In this document: positions 51,715 through 60,147 of the stretch, in pieces
How positions within the stretch are numbered: position 1 is the first letter of the stretch
How the letters are laid out: each line of letters begins with the position of its first letter
NCBI GenBank assembly: GCA_963779055.1
Contig: CAVZWN010000004.1
Location: forward strand, 310,001 to 374,000
Direction of reading: 5' to 3'
DNA length: 64,000 nucleotides
Source of the DNA: Sulfurimicrobium sp963779055
GTDB taxonomy: Bacteria; Pseudomonadota; Gammaproteobacteria; Burkholderiales; Sulfuricellaceae
Made by a program: the position numbers and the translations under genes
Notes under the pieces: generated by a model
The model's input: only the letters and a program-made list of their open reading frames with translations
Databases searched by the model: none
What the model was told of the DNA's origin: nothing

Positions 51715-52124
51715 ATATTGTAGAACCTCCCGCTGCGCAAACCCTCGGCCAGCACGCCCGCCCGTTCCTCATTGAGTTTCTGGTAAAAGGACAAGGTCAG
51801 CATCTCGAACTCTTCCGCCGCATATTCGTCTGCGGTATAAATGCGCCGGTCGGCCATCACCACTTCCTTCTGGAACACGGTGGACACCCGGCGCAGGTTG
51901 AGCAAATCCACAGGTTTATGCAACTGCGACGACAACTCGGTTTGTGTTTTGATGAGATCCATAACACCCAGGTTTTTCGCGGTTTCCGGCGGCAGCAGCA
52001 TGGCGATATCCACATCGCTATCTGGCCATTCATCTTCGGTTCCCCACGAGCCAAACAGGAAAATGGCCTGAACATCCGGGTGATGTAAAAGGATGGTTTG
52101 GGCAATTACCTCGTGGGGATTCAT
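51711..52124 (-). CDS. mntA: MntA-like nucleotidyltransferase antitoxin
   Basis: A 137-residue minimal nucleotidyltransferase with the active-site motif FLFGSWGTEDEWPDSDVDIA (GSxG...DxD). MntA AMPylates HepT and so blocks the toxin (type VII system). The catalytic Ser and both Asp residues are present. The ATG is ~9 nt after the maeB stop; the 4-nt overlap with hepT is the usual arrangement. Confidence 0.9.
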   Translation of the reverse strand: MNPHEVIAQTILLHHPDVQAIFLFGSWGTEDEWPDSDVDIAMLLPPETAKNLGVMDLIKTQTELSSQLHKPVDLLNLRRVSTVFQKEVVMADRRIYTADEYAAEEFEMLTLSFYQKLNEERAGVLAEGLRSGRFYNI

Positions 52125-52133
52125 GGCGCCGCC

Positions 52134-53337
52134 CTATTCCTTCGACGCGGCCGCCACGGCAGGCGGAATGCGCTCGATGAGGCGCGGGTCGAAGGGTTTG
52201 GGAATAATGTAGTCCTTGCCGAAGGCCATGGACGTGGCATTGTAGGCACGCAGCACTTCCTCCGGCACGGGTTCTTTTGCCAGTGCGGCCAGCGCCTTCA
52301 CGGCGGCGATCATCATGGCCTGGGTGATCTTCTTCGCGCGGGCATCCAGCGCGCCGCGGAAGATGTAGGGAAAGCCCAGCACGTTGTTGACCTGATTGGG
52401 GAAAGTCCGAGCGCCCGGTGGCCATGATCAGGTCGTCGCGCGCCGCATGCGCATCTTTCGGCAGGATCTCCGGATCAGGATTGGCCATGGCAAACACGAT
52501 GGGTTTGGCCGCCATGCTTTGCACCATGTCGCCTGAGTCACCAGATTGGGGCCGGACACGCCGATGAATACGTCGGCGCCCTGCATCGCGTCTTCCAGCG
52601 TGCGCAGTGGAAGTTTCCTTGGCGAATTCCTGCTTGTGGGCATTCAGATCGCTACGGCCACTGTGAATCACGCCCTTGGAATCCACCAGGGTCATGTTGT
52701 CCTTGTTCGCGCCCATGGCGATCAGCAGGCGCATGCCCGCCAGCCCGGCGGCACCGGCGCCGAGGCACACCAGTTTGGCATCGGCGAGGTTCTTGCCCTG
52801 CAGTTCCAGCGCGTTGAGCAGGCCGGCGCAGATGATGATGGCGGTGCCGTGCTGGTCGTCATGAAACACCGGTATATCCAGTCGTTCCTTGAGAATACGC
52901 TCGATCTCGAAACAGTGCGGCGCGGCGATGTCTTCCAGGTTGATGCCGCCGAAAGTGGGCGCGATGTTGACCACGGTTTCGATGAAGGACTCGACGCTGG
53001 GCGCATTGACCTCGATGTCGAACACATCGACATTGGCGAAGCGCTTGAACAGCACCGCCTTACCCTCCATCACCGGCTTGGAAGCCAGCGGGCCGAGATT
53101 GCCGAGGCCGAGAATCGCCGTTCCGTCGGTAATCACCGCCACCAGGTTGCCCTTGTTGGTGTAGCGGTAGGCATTTTCCGCATCCCTGTGGATCTCGCGC
53201 ACCGGCTCGGCCACGCCCGGTGTATAGGCCAGCGACAGTTCCGCCGCCGTGCCGCAGGGCTTGGAAGACTCCACCGAGAGCTTGCCCGGCTTGGGAAACT
53301 CGTGATAATCCAGTGCGCGTTGTTTCAGGTTGTCCAT
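52134..53337 (-). CDS. maeB: NADP-type malic enzyme, short form (three frameshifts)
   Basis: About 400 residues. It converts malate to pyruvate and CO2. Conserved parts are YTPGVAEPVREIH, VITDGTAILGLGNLGP, FDIEVNAPSVESFIETV, PVFHDDQHGTAIIICAGLLN and the cofactor site CLGAGAAGLAGMRLLIAMG. Frame breaks occur near 52611 (one extra base), 52531-52536 (one missing or two extra) and in the CCCC run at 52398-52401 (one extra). The C-terminus LGFPYIFRGALDARAKKITQ ends at 52134. It lacks the C-terminal phosphotransacetylase-like domain of long MaeB. It begins 7 nt after gntR. Confidence 0.85.
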
Positions 53338-53344
53338 GCTGACC

Positions 53345-54091
53345 TCAATTCAATTCGTCGAAATAGTAGTAGTTTTCGGTGTTGATATAGCTCTTGCGCC
53401 ACTCGACCGGATGTTTGTCATAGGTAAAAGCCACCCGCTCTACGCACAGCAAGGGTGAGCCCAGCGCCACATTCAGCAGCGGCGCGCTGATTTCGTCCGC
53501 CACTGTCGCACGGATGCGTTCCTGAGCAGAGATGATACGGATCTGGTAACGGGTTTCGTAGAGCGAATACAGCGTTCCCTTATGCGCATTGACGTGATCT
53601 TCGATCATCGCGCTCGAAATGCCTTTGAGAAGCGCGGCAGGCAGGCGGATATCGTCATAGACCACCGGCTTGCCGGCAAAATCCAGCACCCGGCGCAGAA
53701 CCACCAGCGCGCTGCCGGAGCGAATACCGAGACGTTTTGCCACCTGGGCATCGGCCTTGCCGCGCTGAAAGCCGATGAAATTGCTGCTGGGATGTTCTTT
53801 CCTGCCATCCAGGGTCAGCAGATTGAGAAAACGGTAGTTGGTACCGTCATCGGTCAGGGTGGCCACAAAAGTGCCCTTGCCCTGACGCCGCACCAGCATA
53901 TTTTCCATCACCAGTTCGTCGATCGCCTTGCGCACCGTGCCCTGGCTCACCTGATAGCGCCGCGCCAGCTCCATTTCGCTCGGTATCGCCGCACCCGGAT
54001 GCCACTCCCCATTCGCCAGACCGCGCGTGATCAGGAGTTTGATCTGCTCGTACAGCGGGAGAAAATTCGCGGTGGCCGGGTCTTTCTTCAT
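53345..54091 (-). CDS. GntR-family regulator, HutC subfamily
   Basis: A 248-residue repressor-type protein. A winged helix (~12-80; PSEMELARRYQVSQGTVRKA, VRRQGKGTFVA) is followed by a UTRA ligand-binding domain (~95-245; RVLDFAGKPVVYDDIRLPAA, VERVAFTYDKHPVEWRKSYI). It stands at the head of maeB-mntA-hepT-sdh-gltA-odhAB and is 7 nt from maeB. A perfect palindrome at 54132-54145 lies upstream, so autoregulation and control of the TCA string are likely. The ligand could be a TCA or propionate-pathway intermediate (inference). Confidence 0.9.
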   Translation of the reverse strand: MKKDPATANFLPLYEQIKLLITRGLANGEWHPGAAIPSEMELARRYQVSQGTVRKAIDELVMENMLVRRQGKGTFVATLTDDGTNYRFLNLLTLDGRKEHPSSNFIGFQRGKADAQVAKRLGIRSGSALVVLRRVLDFAGKPVVYDDIRLPAALLKGISSAMIEDHVNAHKGTLYSLYETRYQIRIISAQERIRATVADEISAPLLNVALGSPLLCVERVAFTYDKHPVEWRKSYINTENYYYFDELN

Positions 54092-54131
54092 GGGACTGAT
54101 TTATATCAGAAAGATGGGGAGCCGTCCACAA

Positions 54132-54145
54132 GTCTTATATAAGAC
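54132..54145. promoter_or_regulatory. Palindromic GntR-type operator
   Basis: GTCTTATATAAGAC is a perfect 14-bp palindrome 40 nt upstream of the gntR start. AT-centred palindromes with GT..AC ends are typical HutC-subfamily operators. A second imperfect palindrome, CTGATTTATATCAG (54096-54109), lies directly before the start codon. Confidence 0.65.
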
Positions 54146-54172
54146 ATACAAACCCGGAAACGAAAATTCATA

Positions 54173-54274
54173 AACCGCAATACCCAAAGGGCACAAGAGG
54201 CGCGAAGACGCAAAGCCAGGCCAATTATTTCTTTATTTTTATTTGCGCCTTCGCGCCTTCGCATCTTCGCGGTT
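54173..54274. repeat. Heptad-type inverted repeat between ppc and gntR
   Basis: The left arm begins AACCGC and contains GAGGCGCGAAGACGCAAAG; the right arm (54241-54274) contains TTTGCGCCTTCGCGCCTTCG and ends GCGGTT. The units resemble (GCGAAGR)n repeats seen at many intergenic sites in bacteria. It sits directly downstream of the ppc stop and may act as its terminator. Confidence 0.65.
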
Positions 54275-54290
54275 CAAATGCAGTTATTAA

Positions 54291-57107
54291 TCAACCTGTG
54301 TTGCGCATGCCTCCGGCAATGGCATTGATCGAGCGCAACAGGGGGTTGATCCACCGATCGCGCTGCTCCTGCGGCATTGACTCGTCTCGGGTGCGTTTCA
54401 GCAGCATGACCTGGATGTGGTTGAGCGGGTCCAGGTAGGGACTGCGGCGCGCCAGAGACAAGGCCAGTGTCGGGTTCTCCTCGATCAGCATCCGGGCTCC
54501 CGCAATGCTCAGCACCTGGTTGACGGTGCGATGATATTCGTCGCGGATGGTCTGGTAAATCGCTTGCGCCTCTTCCTTGCGCTCAGCCAGTTCGGCGTAG
54601 CGTGCTGCAATATTCATGTCCGCCTTGAACAGGGCCATCTGGGTATTGCTGAGCAAAGCGCGGAAAAATGGCCACTCCGCATACATGCGCTGCAACTCGG
54701 CGAGCCGCTCCGGATTGTCGCCGCGCCAGTTTTCCAGCGCAGTGCCAATGCCGAACCAGGCCGGCATGGTGTGACGTGACTGCCCCCAGCCGAACACCCA
54801 GGCAATGGCTCGCACCGAGCCCTTGGAGCGGTCCCCTTTCTTGCGATGGGAAGGCCGCGATCCGATGTTCATCATGCCGATCTCGGTCAGCGGAGTGGCT
54901 TCGTAGAAATAGTCGATGAAGCCGGGAGTATGGTCGGTCAGCCCGCGGAAAGTCTTTTCGCCGTCTTCGGCCAGCTTGTCCATGATGCCGAGGAAATCCT
55001 GGCGCTCCTGGGCTGGTTCGCGAATCAGGCTGGTGCTGGCTTTGAGCAGGCCGGTCATGCCCATGGACAGCTCGTAGGAAGCGGTTTCGGTATTGCTGTA
55101 TTTGAACGACAGCACCTCGCCCTGTTCGGTGAGCTTGATCTGGCCGCGCACCGTGCCTTCCGGCTGGGAAAGGATCGCATCATGGGTCGGGCCACCGCCG
55201 CGGCCGACTGTGCCGCCGCGTCCGTGGAACAGGCGGCATTCGATGCCGCGCGCCTGCGTCAGTGCGGTAATCCGGGTCTGCGCATCGTACAGGGACCAGA
55301 CCGAAGCCAGGATGCCGCCATCCTTGGCCGAGTCGGAATAGCCCAGCATGACCTCCTGCATATTGCCGGAACACTTGACCAGCGCGGCATACACCGGGTT
55401 GTCGAGCAGCGCGGTCATCACCGGCTCGATGTGCTCCAGGTCGGTAATGGTTTCGAACAGCGGCGAAATGCTGATATTGCAGAACCACTCCTTGCCGTCG
55501 CGGCCGGCCAGGCCCGCCAGGCTGGCGAGGAACATGACTTCCATGACATGGCTGGCGGCGTGCGTCATCGAGATGACATAGGCGCCAAAGGCTCTCGGGC
55601 TGATTTCATGCCGCATGCGGGCCATCACCTCGAGTACTTCGAAAGTCTCGCGGGTGGTGTCGCTGAGCTTGCTCCTGTCGACCCCGAATTCCTGCGCGCG
55701 GGAAATTGCCATCCCGAGCGCTTCAAGACGCCCGGCCTCGCTCAGCCCGTTGTAATCCGGCAGGCCGGGGAATTGCGCAAACAGTTCGGCAACCGCTTCG
55801 GTATGGCGCGTCGATTCCTGGCGGATATCGAGATGAACCAGATAAAAACCGAAAGTCTCGGCCTGGCGGATCAGGTCCTGCAGCTCGCCATGCGCCGTGC
55901 TGGTGTCGCCATGACTGATCAGCGAATCCCGGATCAGGTAGAGATCGGACAGAAACTCCTGTTCCGACTGGTAGGCGTCAGCAAACGGACTGCTGCTGCT
56001 TCCATCCAGCTCGGCCTCGACGAAATTCAGGCTGTGGCGCAGACGGTGCAGCATGACGTAAAGTTTGCGGCGGTAGGGTTCCTGTGCGAAACGCTGCTGG
56101 AAATCGCCGAATACAGCGGGAAAGCGCTGCTCGTCCTGAAGCAGGCTTTCGGTCATCGACTCGCTGATGGCGCACAGACGCTTCGAGTGGGTCAGGACAT
56201 GGCTGAGATCACTGACCACATCCAGGTAAAGACGCAGGATTTCACGCTTGTGCAGGCGCAAGGCGAGGATGGTTGTGTCGGGCGTGACAAATGGATTGCC
56301 GTCGCGGTCACCGCCGATCCAGGAGCCGAAACGCAGAATATTCGGCACCCGTATCGGCTCGCCTGCTGCCATTTCCTGTCCGTAGACACGATCAATGGCT
56401 TTGTCCAGGTAGCGATAGGTTTCGGGCACGGCCTTGAACAGGCTTTCGCGGAAATAAAACAAGCCATTCTTGATTTCATCGCGCACCTGGGGTTTGTTGG
56501 TGCGCACCTCGTCGGTTTTCCACAGCGTCTGGACCTGACGCTCAAGCAAACGGATCAGCTCCTTGCGCTGCTCCTTGCCAGTGCGCGGATCATCCAGTTG
56601 TTCGCCGGTCAGGAAAATGTGGCGCAAATGCTCCATGATGGTACGGCGCTTGGATTCTGTCGGGTGCGCGGTGAGCACCGGGATATAGGCCGCCTTGTCG
56701 AGCAGGGTCTGCAATTGCGGGGCAGTTATGCCCTGTGCGTGAAATTCGCGCAGCGTGGCGTCGAACGAGCCTTTCCACAGCGGCCCGCCGCTGTATACCT
56801 GGGCGCGGCGGATATGATGCTGGTAAGACTCTTCAGCCAGATTGACGAGACTGAAATAAGTGCTGAAAGCACGCACGACGTGCGTCAGCGTTTCCACATC
56901 CAGCGCGCCGATGAGCTTCTCGAGTTGCAGGCGAATACGCGGGTCGTCGCGCTTGCGCAGGCGGATGAAGCCTTTGCGCAAAGCTTCCACCGCGGCCAGC
57001 ACATGTCCGTCTTCCTGGGTTTTCAACACATTGCCGAGCAAATTTCCAAAGAGCTTAACTCGAGCGCGCAACTGGGCATCTGTAGGTAATTTTGGCACTT
57101 TTATCAC
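54291..57107 (-). CDS. ppc: Phosphoenolpyruvate carboxylase
   Basis: About 938 residues. Conserved sites: VLTAHPTESKRRTIMEHLRH (catalytic His), FGSWIGGDRDGNPFVT, GYSDSAKDGGILAS, FHGRGGTVGRGGGPTHDAIL and the C-terminal MRNTG. It fixes bicarbonate onto phosphoenolpyruvate to give oxaloacetate, replenishing the adjacent TCA cycle genes. The start is uncertain; a GTG at 57107 with GGA 5 nt upstream is chosen, and GTG 57098 (PKLPTDAQ) is an alternative. Confidence 0.95.
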   Translation of the reverse strand: MIKVPKLPTDAQLRARVKLFGNLLGNVLKTQEDGHVLAAVEALRKGFIRLRKRDDPRIRLQLEKLIGALDVETLTHVVRAFSTYFSLVNLAEESYQHHIRRAQVYSGGPLWKGSFDATLREFHAQGITAPQLQTLLDKAAYIPVLTAHPTESKRRTIMEHLRHIFLTGEQLDDPRTGKEQRKELIRLLERQVQTLWKTDEVRTNKPQVRDEIKNGLFYFRESLFKAVPETYRYLDKAIDRVYGQEMAAGEPIRVPNILRFGSWIGGDRDGNPFVTPDTTILALRLHKREILRLYLDVVSDLSHVLTHSKRLCAISESMTESLLQDEQRFPAVFGDFQQRFAQEPYRRKLYVMLHRLRHSLNFVEAELDGSSSSPFADAYQSEQEFLSDLYLIRDSLISHGDTSTAHGELQDLIRQAETFGFYLVHLDIRQESTRHTEAVAELFAQFPGLPDYNGLSEAGRLEALGMAISRAQEFGVDRSKLSDTTRETFEVLEVMARMRHEISPRAFGAYVISMTHAASHVMEVMFLASLAGLAGRDGKEWFCNISISPLFETITDLEHIEPVMTALLDNPVYAALVKCSGNMQEVMLGYSDSAKDGGILASVWSLYDAQTRITALTQARGIECRLFHGRGGTVGRGGGPTHDAILSQPEGTVRGQIKLTEQGEVLSFKYSNTETASYELSMGMTGLLKASTSLIREPAQERQDFLGIMDKLAEDGEKTFRGLTDHTPGFIDYFYEATPLTEIGMMNIGSRPSHRKKGDRSKGSVRAIAWVFGWGQSRHTMPAWFGIGTALENWRGDNPERLAELQRMYAEWPFFRALLSNTQMALFKADMNIAARYAELAERKEEAQAIYQTIRDEYHRTVNQVLSIAGARMLIEENPTLALSLARRSPYLDPLNHIQVMLLKRTRDESMPQEQRDRWINPLLRSINAIAGGMRNTG

Positions 57108-57431
57108 TTTTTTCCATACCGCGAAAAGCGGCAAAATCGGGCGGCGAGCAGCAACCAGCCCAGTTTGATATTTTCCTGCAAAGACCGGCATTATGGCGAT
57201 GCAGCATGACAGGACAAACATTTTACAGCACTAAAGCCCATGCTCCTAGAAACACCCGCCGGTCACTTACATTTATTCTCAACACAATGATATTGATCAA
57301 CATTCCAGTGAATCCCGCTTGTCATGACGGAGCAGCTGCCGGAGGATCTGAACAGCAGAGTTCAACGCATTTTGTGAACATTTGCACTGGCCAGCGGCCA
57401 AAGCGTTATATTCTTGAGAAGTACCCATGTC
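57108..57431. other. Divergent intergenic region between ppc and the P-type ATPase
   Basis: This 324-nt gap has no convincing gene. It must hold promoters for both directions. The one clear motif is an FNR-like box at 57287-57300; a loose sigma-70-like TTGATA/CATTAT pair (18-nt spacer) starts near 57167 on the plus strand. Confidence 0.5.
57287..57300. promoter_or_regulatory. Candidate FNR/CRP-family box
   Basis: ATGATATTGATCAA matches the FNR consensus TTGAT-N4-ATCAA in 9 of 10 specified bases. It is centred ~138 nt before the ATPase start and ~186 nt before the ppc start, so it could serve either gene. No FNR-family gene lies in the window. Confidence 0.4.
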
Positions 57432-60119
57432 ATGAAAGAGAAAAGCCCGGTGGACTCCATCCCTAATCATCCATGGCACCATCTTGCATCGACCGAAGTT
57501 GCATCCCTGCTGGAAAGCGATCCTGAGCGGGGGCTTGAACCGGATGAAGCAGAACGGCGCCAGGCGCGTTTCGGCCCCAATTGCCTGACTCCGGCAAAAG
57601 GACGCGGGCCGCTGCTGCGCCTGCTGCTGCAATTCCATCAGCCGCTGATCTACCTTCTGCTGGCGTCGTCCGCCATCACCGCGGCACTGCAGGAGTGGGT
57701 GGATGCCAGCGTGATTCTGGGCGTGGTGCTGGTCAACGCGGGCATCGGCTTCATCCAGGAAAACAAGGCCGAGAGCGCCATCGCCGCGCTGGCAAAAATC
57801 GTAGCCACCAGCGCACGGGTGCTGCGCGGCGGAAAAAAAACCAGCATGGCTTCGGAGCAGCTGGTGCCGGGCGACGTGGTGCTGCTGGCGGAGGGCGACA
57901 AAGTGCCGGCGGACCTGCGTCTGCTGCACTGCCGTGAACTCAGCATCAACGAATCCTCCCTCACCGGCGAATCGCTCCCGGTCGCCAAGCACGCCACGCC
58001 ACTGGCGCAGGACACGCTGCTGGCCGACCGCGCCAACATGGCCTACGCCGGCTCTCTCGTCACCCGGGGGCACGGGACAGGCATGGTGGTGGCGACCAGC
58101 GACGCCACCGAGACCGGGCGCATTTCGCGCCTGATGGAAGAAGCGGACGTTTTCTCCACACCGCTCACGCGCAAGATCGAATGGTTCAGCAAAATCCTGC
58201 TCTACGTTATCCTCGGGCTGGCGGCCTTCACCTTCGTGATCGGGCTGGCGCGCGGCGAAAGCGCATTCGACATGTTCATGGCGGCGGTCGCCCTGTCGGT
58301 CGGCGCGATCCCTGAAGGCCTGCCCGCCGCAGTGACCATCACGCTGGCCATCGGCGTATCGCGCATGGCCAGGCGGCGCGCCATCATCCGCAAGCTCCCG
58401 GCGGTGGAAACCCTGGGCAGCACCACCGTCATCTGCTCCGACAAAACCGGCACCCTGACCCAGAACCAGATGACGGTGCAGCGCCTGTTTGCAGGCAACC
58501 AGGACTTCGCAGTGGGCGGCGCCGGGTATGCCCCGCAGGGCGAGATCACCCCGGCTGCCAGCCCGGCCGCGCAGGAATGCCTGCTGGCCGGACTGCTCTG
58601 CAACGAAGCCAGCCTGGAAAAAAAGAATGGTGCCTGGCACGTCGGAGGCGATCCGACCGAGGGCGCGCTGATCGTGGCGGCAATGAAAGCCGGCCTGGAA
58701 CCGGAAAGCAGCCATGCCGCCCATCCCCGCCTCGATGCTGTTCCTTTCGAATCCCGCCACCAGTACATGGCCACCCTGCACGACGGCCGCATTTACCTCA
58801 AGGGGGCGGTGGAAAAAATACTGGCACGCTGCACCGGCATGCTCGGACCAGAGGGTCACATCCTGCCGCTGGACCATGAACGGATCACGCAGGCAGCCAC
58901 GCTGATGGCCGAACAGGGCCTGCGGGTGCTGGCCCTGGCCAGAAAGCCATCTGAGCAGGGACAGAACGCGCTGAACCACGACGATCTCGCCGCAGGCATG
59001 ATTTTCCTCGGCCTGCAGGGCATGATGGACCCGCCGCGCCCGGAGGCGGCCCGTGCGATCAAGGCCTGCCACCGCGCAGGGATCGAGGTAAAAATGATTA
59101 CCGGCGACCACGCCATCACCGCCGCCGCCATTGCCCGCCAGATTGGCCTGCTAAAAGCCGGGCTATCGCCCGATGACCAGCCGGGCATCCTGAGCGGGCA
59201 CGAACTGGCTCTGCTGGATGATGCTGCTCTGGCGCAGGCGGTACGCAACACGCACGTCTTCGCCCGCGTCGAGCCGGAGCAGAAACTGCGCCTGGTCAGG
59301 GCCTTGCAGGCCAATGGCGAGGTTGTCGCCATGACCGGCGACGGCGTCAACGATGCCCCGGCGCTGAAGCAGGCGGACATCGGCGTGGCCATGGGCATCA
59401 CCGGCACCGAGGTCGCCAGGGAAGCCGCCGATATGGTACTCACCGACGACAATTTCGCCTCCATCGAAGCCGCAGTGGAAGAAGGACGCGGGGTATTCGA
59501 CAACCTGACCAAATTCATCGTCTGGACCCTGCCCACCAATTTTGGCGAGGGGCTGGTGATCACTGCCGCCATCATCGCCGGGGTGGCCCTGCCCATCCTG
59601 CCGGTGCAGATCCTGTGGATCAACATGACCACCGCCGTGCTGCTCGGCCTGATGCTGTCCTTCGAGCCGATCGAGAAAGGCATCATGCACCGTGCGCCAC
59701 GCACCCCCACGACGCCGCTGCTCACCCCGGTGCTGATGGGCCGCATCGCCATCGTCAGCACCCTGCTGCTGGCAGGCGCCTTCGGACTGTTCCTGTGGGA
59801 GCTCGAACATGGCGCATCGATTGAGTATGCGCGCACAGTCGCCGCCAATGTCTTCGTCTGCGGCGAAATCTTTTACCTCTTCAACTGCCGCTCCATGAGC
59901 GAATCCATGTTCAAACTCGGGATATTTTCCAATCACTGGCTGGTGGGGGGCGTCACGCTGATGACGGCCCTGCAACTGCTCTTTACCTATCTGCCAGCAA
60001 TGAACGCGTGGTTCCGCACCGCGCCGATCGACATCTGGTCGTGGGGGCGCATTCTTGCGGTCGGCGTGATCATCTACGCCATCATCGGCATGGAAAAATG
60101 GCTGCGCAGAGAAAATTAA
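57432..60119 (+). CDS. Cation-transporting P-type ATPase (P2 type)
   Basis: About 895 residues. An N-terminal cation-ATPase domain precedes ~10 membrane helices. The phosphorylated D337 is in CSDKTGTLTQNQM, with the actuator loop SSLTGES, the nucleotide-domain KGAVEKIL, and the hinge MTGDGVNDAPALKQADIGVA. Helix 4 reads GAIPEGLPAAVTITLA, the PEGL motif of Ca2+/Na+,K+-type pumps, whereas helix 6 reads NMTTAVLLGLMLSFEP, unlike well-studied Ca2+ pumps. Ion specificity is therefore open. ATG 57432 is favoured over a TTG at 57414. Confidence 0.92.
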   Translation: MKEKSPVDSIPNHPWHHLASTEVASLLESDPERGLEPDEAERRQARFGPNCLTPAKGRGPLLRLLLQFHQPLIYLLLASSAITAALQEWVDASVILGVVLVNAGIGFIQENKAESAIAALAKIVATSARVLRGGKKTSMASEQLVPGDVVLLAEGDKVPADLRLLHCRELSINESSLTGESLPVAKHATPLAQDTLLADRANMAYAGSLVTRGHGTGMVVATSDATETGRISRLMEEADVFSTPLTRKIEWFSKILLYVILGLAAFTFVIGLARGESAFDMFMAAVALSVGAIPEGLPAAVTITLAIGVSRMARRRAIIRKLPAVETLGSTTVICSDKTGTLTQNQMTVQRLFAGNQDFAVGGAGYAPQGEITPAASPAAQECLLAGLLCNEASLEKKNGAWHVGGDPTEGALIVAAMKAGLEPESSHAAHPRLDAVPFESRHQYMATLHDGRIYLKGAVEKILARCTGMLGPEGHILPLDHERITQAATLMAEQGLRVLALARKPSEQGQNALNHDDLAAGMIFLGLQGMMDPPRPEAARAIKACHRAGIEVKMITGDHAITAAAIARQIGLLKAGLSPDDQPGILSGHELALLDDAALAQAVRNTHVFARVEPEQKLRLVRALQANGEVVAMTGDGVNDAPALKQADIGVAMGITGTEVAREAADMVLTDDNFASIEAAVEEGRGVFDNLTKFIVWTLPTNFGEGLVITAAIIAGVALPILPVQILWINMTTAVLLGLMLSFEPIEKGIMHRAPRTPTTPLLTPVLMGRIAIVSTLLLAGAFGLFLWELEHGASIEYARTVAANVFVCGEIFYLFNCRSMSESMFKLGIFSNHWLVGGVTLMTALQLLFTYLPAMNAWFRTAPIDIWSWGRILAVGVIIYAIIGMEKWLRREN

Positions 60120-60147
60120 TAAACGGACATGGCGCTGCATGTTATAA

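Noticed and set aside
54846..57089. Long (747-codon) plus-strand frame opposite ppc
   Set aside because: Antisense shadow of a clear ppc gene; composition reflects codon bias of GC-rich DNA.
57297..59111. Long (604-codon) minus-strand frame opposite the P-type ATPase
   Set aside because: Gly/His/Gln-rich antisense shadow of a well-supported gene.
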